A stretch of DNA of 64,000 nt from contig NZ_SLWY01000001.1 in NCBI RefSeq assembly GCF_004341245.1, positions 62,001 through 126,000 of the forward strand. The letters are read 5' to 3'. Shown here one piece after another: positions 31,217 through 40,261 of the stretch. The notes below the pieces were generated by a model. That model was not told the DNA's origin. It searched no databases and saw nothing but the letters and a program-made list of their open reading frames with translations. Every line of letters begins with the position of its first letter. The stretch's first letter is position 1. The stretch is from Plasticicumulans lactativorans (lineage in GTDB: Bacteria; Pseudomonadota; Gammaproteobacteria; Competibacterales; Competibacteraceae). The position numbers and the translations under genes were made by a program.

Positions 31217-32548
31217 TCAGGCCGTGGCGGCCACGCGCGGTGCGGCGCGCGCGGCGAGGGCGCGGTTGGCGGGGCTGTCGGGCTTGAGGTCGAGGCGCTC
31301 GGCGACCAGCGCGCGGGCGAGCGCGGCCTCGCCGTCGCGCAGCGCCGCCTCGATCAGCGTCAGGTCGATCAGGTCGCGCTGCGCGTGGCTGCCGCCGAAG
31401 CGCTGCGCGTGTGGGCGCAGCGGGCGCAGCGCTTCCACGACGCGGCGGTAGTCGCCGGCGGCGAAGGCGAGCAGCGCCTGCGTCAGCGGCCGCCCGACCT
31501 CGCGGGTGAAGGCGGCGTTGTCGTCGTCGCTGCGCTCGGCTTCGGCCTGCGCGGCGGCGAGCGTGGCCAGCGCCTCGCGCCGGTCGGCGCCGACGAAGGC
31601 CATCGCCGCGTGCACGTCATTGAAGGCGTAGTTGCCGGCGGCGGCGTGCGGCAGCCAGGCGTCGGCGAGCTCCTGCCAGCGTTCGCCGACGTCGATGCCG
31701 CGCAGCCGGAGCCGCCACAGCAGCGCCGCGGCGTCGATCATGTCGAGCACCATGCCCGAGCGCGCGCCGCGGATCGGCGCGTCGTACAGCGCGAGCACCG
31801 CGCCGGTCTCGCCGAGGTCGAGGTGGAACAGCGCCCAGTGCCACCAGTTGTGCACGGCGAAGAAGCTCTCCTGCGACCAGGCGCTGACGTTGCCGCGCAT
31901 CCAGGCGATGCCGTCGCGGGCGCGGCCCTGCATCTCCATCACGTGCGCAACCGCGTGCTGCGCCCAGCCGTCGCGCGGCTCCAGCTCGACCGCGTGGCGG
32001 CCGACGGCCTCGGCGCGGGCGTAGAACCCGGTTTCCTCGAGGCCGAAGGCATGCATGCCGAGCACCGCGTGGTAGCCCGGCAGCGCCGGCGACCAGGCCG
32101 GCAGCGCGCGCGCGATGCGGTCGCGCAGCATGCGCGCGTGGCCGGTGTAGAAGTCGATCAGGTGCCCGGCCTGCAGCGCCAGCACGTCGGTCGGGTGGTC
32201 GATGCTGACGTCTTCGAGCGCGCGTCCGGCCGCGTGCCAGCGGCCCTCGCAGAGCGCGCGCACCGCGTGCAGGTGGCCGCGCTCGCGGGCGTTGGCGGGC
32301 AGTTCGCGGGCGGCGAGCCAGCTCGCGCGCGCGGCGGCCAGCGCCGGCTGCTCGGTGCCGAGCAGGTGCAGGTAGGCGCGCAGCAGGTGGGCGTCGACGA
32401 ACGCCGGCGCCGCCGCGAGCGCGCGGTCGACGCTGGCGACCGGGTCGCCGATGTAGCACTGCAGTTCGTGCAGCGCGGTGTCGAAGTGTTCCAGCGCGGT
32501 GGCGGTGGCGCCGCTGTGGCGCAGGTCGAGGGCGTCTTGAAGGCTCAT
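31217..32548 (-). CDS. Tetratricopeptide protein, TTC38-like
   Basis: 443 residues, cytoplasmic, built of helical repeats. YHAVLGMHAFGLEETGFYARAE and GRHAVELEPRDGWAQHAVAHVMEMQGR are the kind of blocks seen in bacterial relatives of the human TPR protein TTC38, followed by WMRGNVSAWSQESFFAVHNWWH. No catalytic motif is visible. It converges with the BTAD/TPR regulator (8 bp between stops), and such regulator/TPR pairs may act together. Function unknown; the family assignment rests on the repeat pattern. Confidence 0.75.
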   Translation of the reverse strand: MSLQDALDLRHSGATATALEHFDTALHELQCYIGDPVASVDRALAAAPAFVDAHLLRAYLHLLGTEQPALAAARASWLAARELPANARERGHLHAVRALCEGRWHAAGRALEDVSIDHPTDVLALQAGHLIDFYTGHARMLRDRIARALPAWSPALPGYHAVLGMHAFGLEETGFYARAEAVGRHAVELEPRDGWAQHAVAHVMEMQGRARDGIAWMRGNVSAWSQESFFAVHNWWHWALFHLDLGETGAVLALYDAPIRGARSGMVLDMIDAAALLWRLRLRGIDVGERWQELADAWLPHAAAGNYAFNDVHAAMAFVGADRREALATLAAAQAEAERSDDDNAAFTREVGRPLTQALLAFAAGDYRRVVEALRPLRPHAQRFGGSHAQRDLIDLTLIEAALRDGEAALARALVAERLDLKPDSPANRALAARAAPRVAATA

Positions 32549-32664
32549 GGCGGTCGGTCTCCGGGGGTTCGATGACGGGTCTTGCCCGTGCCGGAAACGC
32601 TATGCCCGCAGCGTGAAGGCGCCCGCGAAGCCGGCGTGAAAGCGCCGTGAAAAATGCGCCGGCG

Positions 32665-34140
32665 CTACTGGAAGGCGACCTCGGCGAAGCTGCGCAGCTT
32701 GCGGCTGTGCAGCTCGTCGAGGCGCTGCTGGCGCAGGATCTCGAGCGCGCGGATGCCGATGCGCAGGTGCTGGTCGACGCGTTCGCGGTAGAAGTGGTCG
32801 GCCATGCCGGGCAGCTTGATCTCGCCGTGCAGCGGCTTGTCGCTCACGCACAGCAGCGTGCCGTAGGGCACCCGCAGGCGGAAGCCGTTGGCGGCGATGG
32901 TCGCGCTCTCCATGTCGAGCGCGATCGCGCGGCTCTGGCTGAAGCGGCGCTCGGGGGTGCGCTGCGGCAGGAGCTCCCAGTTGCGGTTGTCGGTGGTGGC
33001 GACGGTGCCGGTGCGCATCACGCGCTTGAGCTCGTAGCCGCGCAGCTGGGTGATCTCGGCGACGGCCGATTCGAGTGCCACCTGCACCTCGGCGAGCGGC
33101 GGGATCGGCACCCACAGCGGCAGGTCCTCGTCGAGCACGTGGTCCTCGCGCACGTAGCCGTGGGCGAGCACGTAGTCGCCGAGCGCCTGGGTGTTCCGCA
33201 GCCCGGCGCAGTGGCCGAGCATCAGCCAGGCGTGCGGGCGCAGCACCGCGATGTGGTCGGTGATGGTCTTGGCGTTGGCCGGGCCGACGCCGATGTTGAC
33301 CATCGTGATGCCGGCGCGGTCCTCGCGCACCAGGTGGTAGGCCGGCATCTGCGGCAGGCGCGGCGGCGGCGCGCCCTGCGCCTCGGCGGCCAGCGACTCC
33401 AGGCCGCTGCGGCGCGTCACCACGTTGCCGGGCTCGATGAAGGCGCTGTAGGCACCATCGGGGGCGGCCATCGCGGCGTGCCCCAGGCGCACGAACTCGT
33501 CGATGTAGAACTGGTAGTTGGTGAACAGCACGAAGTTCTGGAAGTGCTCGGGCGCGGTGCCGGTGTAGTGGCGCAGGCGGTGCAGCGAGTAGTCGACGCG
33601 CGGCGCGGTGAACAGCGCGAGCGGGTAGGGGCCGTCGCCGCGCGCCTCGTAGGTGCCGTTGGCGATGGCGTCGTCCATCACCGCGAGGTCGGGCAGGTCG
33701 AAGAGGTCGCGCATCAGCAGCCGGCGCTCGGCGCCGAGGCTGCCTTCCAGGTGGTCGTGCTCGTCGAGCGAGAAGTGCACCGGGATCGGCGTCGTGCTCA
33801 CGCCGACCTCGAGCGCGACGCCGTGGTTGCGCAGCAGCAGGTGGAACTGCTGCCGGTAGTAGTCGGCGAACAGCTGCGGGCGCGTCAGCGTGGTCTCGTA
33901 GGTGCCGGGGCCGGCGACGAAGCCGTAGCTCAGGCGCGAATCGGCGCGCGCCACGGTGTCGGTGTGCACGCGCACCCGCGGGTAGCAGGCGCGCACCGGC
34001 CCCTGCAGCGTGCCGCCGGCGACGAAGTGGCGCAGCGCCTGGCGCAGGTGGTCGACGGCGGCGCTGTAGAGCGCCTGCACCTGCGCCAGGGCGGCGGCGG
34101 GGTCGTCGAAGCGGGTGGTCGGTGGCGGGGTGGCGGTCAT
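32665..34140 (-). CDS. amn: AMP nucleosidase
   Basis: Hydrolyses AMP to adenine and ribose 5-phosphate, controlling adenylate pools. 491 residues (E. coli Amn 484). The N-terminal Amn-specific domain includes YPRVRVHTDTVARADSRLSYGF and YYRQQFHLLLRNHG. The C-terminal nucleoside-phosphorylase-like domain includes TMVNIGVGPANAKTITDHIA, LMLGHCAGLRNTQ, AIALDMESATIAANGFR and LLCVSDKPLHGE. The start MTATPPPTTRFDD has GGAAG upstream; a very long frame beyond it is only antisense to the kinase gene. It is the same-strand neighbour (71 bp) of the cytosine-deaminase-like gene. Confidence 0.97.
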   Translation of the reverse strand: MTATPPPTTRFDDPAAALAQVQALYSAAVDHLRQALRHFVAGGTLQGPVRACYPRVRVHTDTVARADSRLSYGFVAGPGTYETTLTRPQLFADYYRQQFHLLLRNHGVALEVGVSTTPIPVHFSLDEHDHLEGSLGAERRLLMRDLFDLPDLAVMDDAIANGTYEARGDGPYPLALFTAPRVDYSLHRLRHYTGTAPEHFQNFVLFTNYQFYIDEFVRLGHAAMAAPDGAYSAFIEPGNVVTRRSGLESLAAEAQGAPPPRLPQMPAYHLVREDRAGITMVNIGVGPANAKTITDHIAVLRPHAWLMLGHCAGLRNTQALGDYVLAHGYVREDHVLDEDLPLWVPIPPLAEVQVALESAVAEITQLRGYELKRVMRTGTVATTDNRNWELLPQRTPERRFSQSRAIALDMESATIAANGFRLRVPYGTLLCVSDKPLHGEIKLPGMADHFYRERVDQHLRIGIRALEILRQQRLDELHSRKLRSFAEVAFQ

Positions 34141-34211
34141 CGGGGTCTTCCGGCAGGCAGGGGGCGGGCAGCATCGCCCGCGACGGTGACACGGTCGTGG
34201 CGGTGCGATGC

Positions 34212-34652
34212 TCAGGCGCCGGCGCAGAGCTCGCGCCAGATCTCCGGGTGCAGCGCGCGGTAGTCGTCGACCAGGCGCCGGCACACGCCGTCGTCGACCA
34301 CCTCGACCTGCACCCCGGCGGCGTGCAGCAGTGCGGTGGCGCCGGCGTAGTGGTGCGCCTCGCCGATCACCACGCGCGGGATGCCGAGCCGCAGGATGGC
34401 GCCGCAGCACATCGGGCAGGGCGCCTGGGTGACGTAGAGCGTCGAGTCGCGGTAGGTCTCCGGGGTGAGGCGGCCGGCGTTCTCCAGCGCGTCGATCTCG
34501 GCGTGCAGCAGCACGCGGCCGTGCTGGATCTGGCGGTTGCGACCGCGACCGATCACCACGCCCCGGTGCTCGAGCACGGCGCCGATCGGCAGTCCGCCTT
34601 CGAGCTGGCTTTCCTCCGCTTCCTCGATGGCGGCAAGCAGGAAGGGGTCCAT
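34212..34652 (-). CDS. Yeast-type cytosine deaminase homologue (CDA/TadA fold)
   Basis: 146 residues. The zinc-deaminase motifs are HAE (His50, Glu52) and PCPMC (Cys79, Cys82). Surrounding sequence resembles fungal cytosine deaminase Fcy1 more than TadA: IDALENAGRL, DSTLYVTQAPC, GAILRLGIPRVVIGE and the end VEVVDDGVCRRLVDDY. It is predicted to deaminate cytosine or a related base to uracil with Zn2+. E. coli uses the unrelated CodA for this. The start MDPFLLAAIE was chosen because GAGGAG lies 6 bp upstream, while an ATG two codons earlier abuts that site. It lies upstream of amn on the same strand, suggesting base salvage. Confidence 0.82.
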   Translation of the reverse strand: MDPFLLAAIEEAEESQLEGGLPIGAVLEHRGVVIGRGRNRQIQHGRVLLHAEIDALENAGRLTPETYRDSTLYVTQAPCPMCCGAILRLGIPRVVIGEAHHYAGATALLHAAGVQVEVVDDGVCRRLVDDYRALHPEIWRELCAGA

Positions 34653-34776
34653 GGGCATCTCCTCGGACGGTGACGGCGGGAAGAACCCCCGCGCCATGCA
34701 CGGGGGGCTGGTCTAGTTGTAGCGGGTCCGGCGGCGGGTGCGAGGCGCCATGGTGGCGGCTGCGCCCTGCGGCGCC

Positions 34777-34782
34777 GATAAT
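34777..34782 (+). promoter_or_regulatory. Possible -10 element of the ppkA-tagTSRQ cluster
   Basis: GATAAT stands out in an otherwise G+C-rich stretch about 40 bp before the kinase start codon. No convincing -35 hexamer is present, so an activator may be needed or the call may be wrong. Confidence 0.25.
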
Positions 34783-34821
34783 CACCCGGCCGCGGGCGGG
34801 TGCGGGCGGCGGGCGAGGGGC

Positions 34822-37800
34822 ATGAGCATCGAGATTCCGGGTTACACGATCGAGGGCGAACTGGGCGCGGGGGCGATGGCCTCGGTGTACCTCGCCACGC
34901 AGCGCTCGCTGGAGCGGCAGGTGGCGCTGAAGGTGATGGCCGCCTCGCTCGCCGCCGACGCCGACTACTGCGCACGCTTCCTGCGCGAAGGCAAGATGCT
35001 CGCCAAGCTCTCGCACCCGAACACGATGGCGATCTTCGACATCGGCAACGTCGGGCCGCTGTACTACATGGCGATGGAGTACATCCCCGGCGGCACGCTG
35101 AAGGAGCGCATCGGCACCGGCCTTCCGCCGGCCGAGGCGCTGCGCATCCTGCGCCAGATCGCCGCGGCGCTCGGCTACGCGCACGCGCGCGGCTTCGTGC
35201 ACCGCGACGTCAAGCCCGCCAACATCCTGTTCCGCGCCGACGGCTCGGCGGTGCTGTCGGACTTCGGCATCGCCAAGAACCTCGGCGAGGGCACCGCGCT
35301 GACCCAGGCCGGCTTCACCGTCGGCACCCCGAATTACATGAGTCCCGAGCAGGCGCAGGGGCGCCCGCTCGACGGCCGCTCCGACCTCTACTCGCTGGGC
35401 GTGGTGCTCTACGAGATGCTCACCGGCGAGCGCCCGTACAAGTCGGACGACTCCTTCGCCACCGCGCTGATGCACGTCACCGCGCCGATCCCGCAGCTCG
35501 CCGGCGAGCTCGCGCGCTTCCAGGACCTGATCAACCGCCTGCTGGCGAAGAGCCCCGACGACCGCTTCCCCGACGCCGCGGCGCTGCTCGCCTACGAGGT
35601 GCCGGAGAGCGTGGCGCTGCCGCCCGGCGACAGCGACGCCACCGCGGTGACGGCCGCGCCGACCGCCACCACCGCGCCGGCCGCCGCGACCGGGGTGGTG
35701 CCCGGTGCCGCCACTGCCGCCGCACCGGTGGAGGCCGCGACGGTGGCGCTGCCCACGGGCGGCGCCGCGGCCACTGCGCTCGCCCCCGCCGCCGACGCGG
35801 CGACCGCGGTCGCGGCGACGGTGGTCGCCCCGGTGGCGAGCCCGCTGCCGTCGTCGACCGCCGACGTGCTCGACGTGATCGCCGCCGCGCCGCCGCCACC
35901 ACCACCGCCCGCCGGCGAGCGCGGGCGGCGGCGGGCGACCCTCGGCGACGGCGGCGGGCAGGCGCCCTCGCGCGCACCGCTGGTGCTCGGCGGCGGCCTG
36001 CTCGCGCTCGCGCTCGCCGGCGGTACCTGGTTCGCGCTGCGCCCCGCGCCGGGGCCCGAAGCGGGCAAGCCGACGGTCGTCACGCCGACCCCGCCGGTCG
36101 ACGGCAAGCCGGTGAGTCCGCCGGTGGCGACGACACCGCCGGCGAACCCGCCGCCCGCCACCACGCCGACGACACCGACGACACCGCCACCGGCGGTGAC
36201 CGCCACGTCCCCGGAAACGCCGCCCGCGCCCCTGCCGGCGGTCGCGGTGGTGACGCCGCCCGCGGTGGAAACACCGCCGGCAACGTCCCCGGCTGTCTCG
36301 ACGCCGCCGCCGGAGGTGGCGCCGGCCACCACCGGCGGGGCCGAGCGGCCGCTGCTGCTGCCGGGCAAGAAGACGCTGTTCCAGCGCGTGGTGCTGGGGC
36401 CGGACGCGCGCCTGTACCGCGCGCCGGGGCGCGACGCGGCCACGCCGCTGCCGGCTTTCTCGGTGTACTACGTCTACGAGCGCCGGCGCGACGGTGCCCA
36501 GGAGTGGCTGCGCGTGGGCGCGGCGAGCGACGGGCGCAGCGAGGGCTGGATCGACGCCGGCAAGGCGTACGACTGGAAGCAGACCCTGGTGCTCAAGTTC
36601 ATGGACCGCTCGGGGCGCGATCCGGTGATGTTCGTCGACGACCGTGCACCGCTCGAACAGGTGGTGGGCGACGCCGACCCCGCCAGCGTCGTCCGCGCCT
36701 GGCTCGCCAAGGTGCGCGCGGCGCAGGGGCGCACGGTGCCCGGCGTGCCGGTGGTGGCGGTCGAGCCGGTCGACACCGCGATCGCCGCCGACCGCTTCTA
36801 CCTGCTGCCGATCTTCGACCAGGCCGAGGCCTACACCACCGACGGCCAGCCGGTGACGCTGCTCAAGGTGGCCTCGGTCGACCCGGGCTCGGCCGCCCCG
36901 ACGACGACGGTGGCGGCGAACGCGCCGGTGGCGGTGGGCGGCGACGAGCGCGCGTTCAAGACCGGCATCGTCTTCGTGATGGACACCACGCTGTCGATGG
37001 ACCCCTACATCGACCGCGCCCGCGCGATCATCCGCAGCACCTACGAGCGCCTGAAGCGCGAACGCCTGCTCGACAAGGTCGCCGTCGGGCTGGTCGGCTA
37101 CCGCAACAGCACCGCGCGCACGCCGGGGCTGGAATACGTCACCCGCACCTTCGCCGACTTCCAGGACGGGCTGGACCCCGCGCGCCTGCTCGCCAAGGCC
37201 GACGCGATGACGGCGACGCGGGTGTCGAGCCATTCCTTCAACGAGGACGCCTTCGCCGGCGTGATGGCGGCGGTCGAGGGCTTCGACTGGAGCGGCTACG
37301 GCGGTCGCGTGGTGCTGCTGGTCACCGATGCCGGGGCGCTGCGCAAGAACGACCCCGCCGGGCAGACCGCGATGAACGAGGCCGAGGTGCGCGCCGCCGC
37401 CGACGGCAGGCACGTGCGCCTGTTCGTGCTGCACCTGAAGACCGCGGCCGGCGCCCGCGCGCACAACCACGAGTCGGCCGCGGCGCAGTACCACACGCTC
37501 GCCGCCGACCCCAACCCGCGCATCGGCGATCTCTACGTGCCGGTCGAGGGCGGTGACGTGCAGGCCTTCGGCGAGGCGGTCGACGGCATCGTGTCGAGCT
37601 TCGTCGACGTGGTGCGCGACGTCGCCGGCAACCGGCCGCTGCCGCCGCCGCCCGATCTCAACCAGGTGCAGGGCAGCCTCGCCGCGAAGACCGCGGCGCT
37701 CGGTTACGCGATGCGCATGGACTTCCTCGGCCACAGCAAGGGCGTGCGCCCGCCGAGCGTGGTCACCGCCTGGGTCGCCGACCGCGACCTCGCGCACCCC

Positions 37801-38241
37801 GACGTGCCGGCCTTCCAGGTGTGCGTGCTGCTGACCAAGCTGCAGCTCAACGACCTGCAGCAGAGCCTGAAGCTGATCGTCGACGCCGCGCGGCGCACCC
37901 AGAAGAGCCCGAAGGACTTCTTTCAGGAGATCGCCTCGGCCTCGGCGACGATGAGCCGCGACCCCTCCCGGCTGGGCCGCCAGGAGGTGCGCAACCTCGC
38001 CGCCAGCGGCCTGCTCGGCGAGTTCCTCGAAGGCCTGCCCTACCGCAGCAAGGTGCTCGGCATGACCCAGGAGCTGTGGCTGTCGTGGAGCGTGGCCGAG
38101 CAGGAGGACTTCATCGACGAGCTGGAATCGAAGATCCGGCTCTACGAGACCTTCCACAACGACGCCAGCAACTGGGTGCGCTTCGGCAACGCCGGCGACG
38201 CCGACGCGCTCTACCGCGTGCCGCTGTCGACGCTGCCGTGA
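34822..38241 (+). CDS. ppkA: Transmembrane Ser/Thr protein kinase with C-terminal vWA domain (PpkA-like)
   Basis: 1139 residues. The cytoplasmic Hanks kinase has a Gly loop ([14 protein letters not shown]), Lys37 (VALKVM), [10 protein letters not shown] (His127), DFG and [14 protein letters not shown], so it should be active. An Ala/Pro-rich linker, a membrane helix (about 386-410, [20 protein letters not shown]) and a periplasmic Pro/Thr-rich spacer follow. Then comes a von Willebrand A domain with MIDAS residues Asp721, Thr723 and Ser725 in VMDTTLSM. This matches P. aeruginosa PpkA, which phosphorylates Fha1 to trigger type VI secretion, and the next four genes match its TagTSRQ partners. 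Start [10 protein letters not shown] has GAGGGG upstream. No tss genes, pppA or fha are in view. Confidence 0.88.
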   Translation: MSIEIPGYTIEGELGAGAMASVYLATQRSLERQVALKVMAASLAADADYCARFLREGKMLAKLSHPNTMAIFDIGNVGPLYYMAMEYIPGGTLKERIGTGLPPAEALRILRQIAAALGYAHARGFVHRDVKPANILFRADGSAVLSDFGIAKNLGEGTALTQAGFTVGTPNYMSPEQAQGRPLDGRSDLYSLGVVLYEMLTGERPYKSDDSFATALMHVTAPIPQLAGELARFQDLINRLLAKSPDDRFPDAAALLAYEVPESVALPPGDSDATAVTAAPTATTAPAAATGVVPGAATAAAPVEAATVALPTGGAAATALAPAADAATAVAATVVAPVASPLPSSTADVLDVIAAAPPPPPPPAGERGRRRATLGDGGGQAPSRAPLVLGGGLLALALAGGTWFALRPAPGPEAGKPTVVTPTPPVDGKPVSPPVATTPPANPPPATTPTTPTTPPPAVTATSPETPPAPLPAVAVVTPPAVETPPATSPAVSTPPPEVAPATTGGAERPLLLPGKKTLFQRVVLGPDARLYRAPGRDAATPLPAFSVYYVYERRRDGAQEWLRVGAASDGRSEGWIDAGKAYDWKQTLVLKFMDRSGRDPVMFVDDRAPLEQVVGDADPASVVRAWLAKVRAAQGRTVPGVPVVAVEPVDTAIAADRFYLLPIFDQAEAYTTDGQPVTLLKVASVDPGSAAPTTTVAANAPVAVGGDERAFKTGIVFVMDTTLSMDPYIDRARAIIRSTYERLKRERLLDKVAVGLVGYRNSTARTPGLEYVTRTFADFQDGLDPARLLAKADAMTATRVSSHSFNEDAFAGVMAAVEGFDWSGYGGRVVLLVTDAGALRKNDPAGQTAMNEAEVRAAADGRHVRLFVLHLKTAAGARAHNHESAAAQYHTLAADPNPRIGDLYVPVEGGDVQAFGEAVDGIVSSFVDVVRDVAGNRPLPPPPDLNQVQGSLAAKTAALGYAMRMDFLGHSKGVRPPSVVTAWVADRDLAHPDVPAFQVCVLLTKLQLNDLQQSLKLIVDAARRTQKSPKDFFQEIASASATMSRDPSRLGRQEVRNLAASGLLGEFLEGLPYRSKVLGMTQELWLSWSVAEQEDFIDELESKIRLYETFHNDASNWVRFGNAGDADALYRVPLSTLP

Positions 38242-38290
38242 GCCGCGCGCCGCGCGCCGCCCGCGAGCGCCGGGCCGGGGGCTGAGGCCG

Positions 38291-39025
38291 ATGCTCGCCG
38301 CCCCGGTCTACCGCCTGCGCGAGGTGACCAAGACCCGCGCCGGCGGCAGCGCGCGCTTTCGCCTGCGCGTGCCGCGGCTCGAGATCGCGCGCGGCGAGCG
38401 CGTGGCGCTGGTCGGCCCGAGCGGCTGCGGCAAGAGCACGCTGCTCGACCTGCTCGCGCTGGTGTCGGCACCCGACGCCGGCGCCGCCGAGTTCGCCTTC
38501 CAGCCGCCGCAGACCCCGCCGGCCAACCTCGCCGCGCTGTGGCAGCTCGGCCGCGCCGACACGCTGGCGGCGCTGCGCGGGCGCCATCTCGGCTACGTGC
38601 TGCAGACCGGCGGGCTGCTCGGCTTCCTGTCGGTGCGCGACAACATCGGCCTGCCACGCGCGCTGCTCGGCCTGCCCGACGACGGCAGCGTCGCCGCGCT
38701 GGCCGGTCGCCTCGGCCTCGAACGCCACCTCGAGCAGCCGCCGGCGGCGCTGTCGGTGGGCGAACGCCAGCGCGTGGCGATCGCGCGCGCGCTGGTGCAC
38801 GCGCCGAGCATCGTCGTCGCCGACGAGCCCACCGCCTCGCTCGATCCGGTCACCGCCGACACGGTGATGCGGTTGTTCCTCGAACTCGCCGCCGAGCGCA
38901 GCGTGACGCTGGTGCTGGCGAGCCACGATCTCGCGCTGATCGAGCGCTGCGGCCTGCGCCGCCTGCCGGTGCGGGTGACGCGCGAGGCCGACGGCGTGCT
39001 GGCAAGCTTCGGCGAAGGGGAGTGA
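38291..39025 (+). CDS. tagT: ABC transporter ATPase (TagT-like)
   Basis: 244 residues, a LolD/MacB-type ATPase: Walker [10 protein letters not shown], signature LSVGERQRV, Walker B IVVADEPTASLD and switch His in LASHDL. It starts 49 bp after the kinase gene and ends 3 bp before the permease gene. In P. aeruginosa TagT pairs with TagS in an inner-membrane complex upstream of PpkA; whether it moves a substrate is not settled. The name rests on the gene neighbourhood; the ATPase call alone would be certain. Confidence 0.8.
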   Translation: MLAAPVYRLREVTKTRAGGSARFRLRVPRLEIARGERVALVGPSGCGKSTLLDLLALVSAPDAGAAEFAFQPPQTPPANLAALWQLGRADTLAALRGRHLGYVLQTGGLLGFLSVRDNIGLPRALLGLPDDGSVAALAGRLGLERHLEQPPAALSVGERQRVAIARALVHAPSIVVADEPTASLDPVTADTVMRLFLELAAERSVTLVLASHDLALIERCGLRRLPVRVTREADGVLASFGEGE

Positions 39026-39028
39026 GCG

Positions 39029-40234
39029 ATGCGCACGACGGTGCTGCGCCTGGCCTGGGCCGACTACCGCGGCGAAGCGCGGCTGTCGGCGTGCGCGGTG
39101 CTCGGGCTGGCGGCGGTGCTGGCGCCGCTGCTGGTGCTGTTCGGGCTGCGCTTCGGGCTGGTCGCCACGCTCACCGAGCGGCTGCTGGAGGACCCGCGCA
39201 CCCGCGAGCTGATCCCGATCGGCAGCGGGCGCTACGACGCCGCCTGGTTCGAGGCGCTGCGCGCGCGCCCCGAGGTCGCCTTCGTCGTGCCGCGCACGCG
39301 CCAGATCGCGGCGACCGCCGACCTGCGCGCGGCCTCCGGGCCGGCGGTGACGGTGGAGCTGCTGCCGAGCGCGCCGGGCGATCCGCTGCTCGCGCGCTAC
39401 GGCGTGACGCCGCCGGCGGCCGCGCAGGAGGTGGTGCTGAGCCGCACCGCGGCGGACAAGCTCGGGCTCGCGGCCGGTGCCGAGGTCGACGCCGCGGTCG
39501 GGCGCTCGCGCGCCGGGCGCGAGGAGATCGTGCGCACGCGGCTGCGGCTCACCGCGGTGCTGCCGCTCGAAGGCTTCGACCGCGATGCGGCCTTCGTGCC
39601 GCTCGACCTGCTGCTCGCCGCCGAGGACTACCGCGACGGCCACGCGGTGCCCACGCTCGGCTGGCCGGGCAGCGAGCGCCCCGCCGGCGAGCGCGTGTAC
39701 CCGGGCTTTCGCCTGTACGCGCGCGACCTCGACGCGGTGGAGCCGCTGCGCGCGCACCTGGTCGGGCTCGGCCTGGAGGTGCTGACGCAGGCCGAGGCGA
39801 TCGCCAACGTGCGCGCGCTGTCGCGCAACCTCGGCATCGTCTTCGCGGTGATCGCCGGGCTCGGGGCGGCGGGGTACCTGGCCTCGGCCGCCGCCAGCAG
39901 CCTCGCCGCGGTGGCGCGCAAGCGCCGCGACCTGAGCCTGCTGCGCCTGCTCGGCCTGAGCACGCGCGGCCTGCTCGCCTTCCCGCTGGCGCAGGCGCTG
40001 TTCACCGGCGCCTTCGGCAGCGCCGCGGCCTTCGCCTTCTACGCGGCGGCGGCGGCCGGCATCAACGCGCTGTTCGCCGCGAGCCGCGGGCCGGGGGAGT
40101 ATCTCTGCCGGCTGCTGCCGCTACACTTCGCCGCCGCGCTCGCCGCGACGCTCGCCGCGGTGCTGCTCGCCGCCCTCGCCGGCGGCTGGCGCGCGACCCG
40201 CATCGAACCCTCCGAGGGCTGGCGCGAGGTGTGA
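39029..40234 (+). CDS. tagS: FtsX-type permease (TagS-like)
   Basis: 401 residues. One N-terminal membrane helix (VLGLAAVLAPLLVLFGL, about 20-40), a large periplasmic domain (about 45-265) and three C-terminal helices (LGIVFAVIAGLGAAGYLASA, LAQALFTGAFGSAAAFAFYA, HFAAALAATLAAVLLAALAG) give the MacB/FtsX layout with a coupling loop RKRRDLSLLRLLGLS. It is the membrane partner of the preceding ATPase. The context matches TagS of the threonine-phosphorylation pathway. Confidence 0.8.
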   Translation: MRTTVLRLAWADYRGEARLSACAVLGLAAVLAPLLVLFGLRFGLVATLTERLLEDPRTRELIPIGSGRYDAAWFEALRARPEVAFVVPRTRQIAATADLRAASGPAVTVELLPSAPGDPLLARYGVTPPAAAQEVVLSRTAADKLGLAAGAEVDAAVGRSRAGREEIVRTRLRLTAVLPLEGFDRDAAFVPLDLLLAAEDYRDGHAVPTLGWPGSERPAGERVYPGFRLYARDLDAVEPLRAHLVGLGLEVLTQAEAIANVRALSRNLGIVFAVIAGLGAAGYLASAAASSLAAVARKRRDLSLLRLLGLSTRGLLAFPLAQALFTGAFGSAAAFAFYAAAAAGINALFAASRGPGEYLCRLLPLHFAAALAATLAAVLLAALAGGWRATRIEPSEGWREV

Positions 40235-40261
40235 GCCCGCGCGCCGCCGAGTCCACACCGC

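Noticed and set aside
32665-38157. A 1830-codon leftward open frame running through amn and antisense to the kinase gene
   Set aside because: Only the first third (amn, to 34140) has protein-family sequence. The rest is the mirror of ppkA in high-G+C DNA, with long low-complexity Arg/Gly/Ala/His runs.
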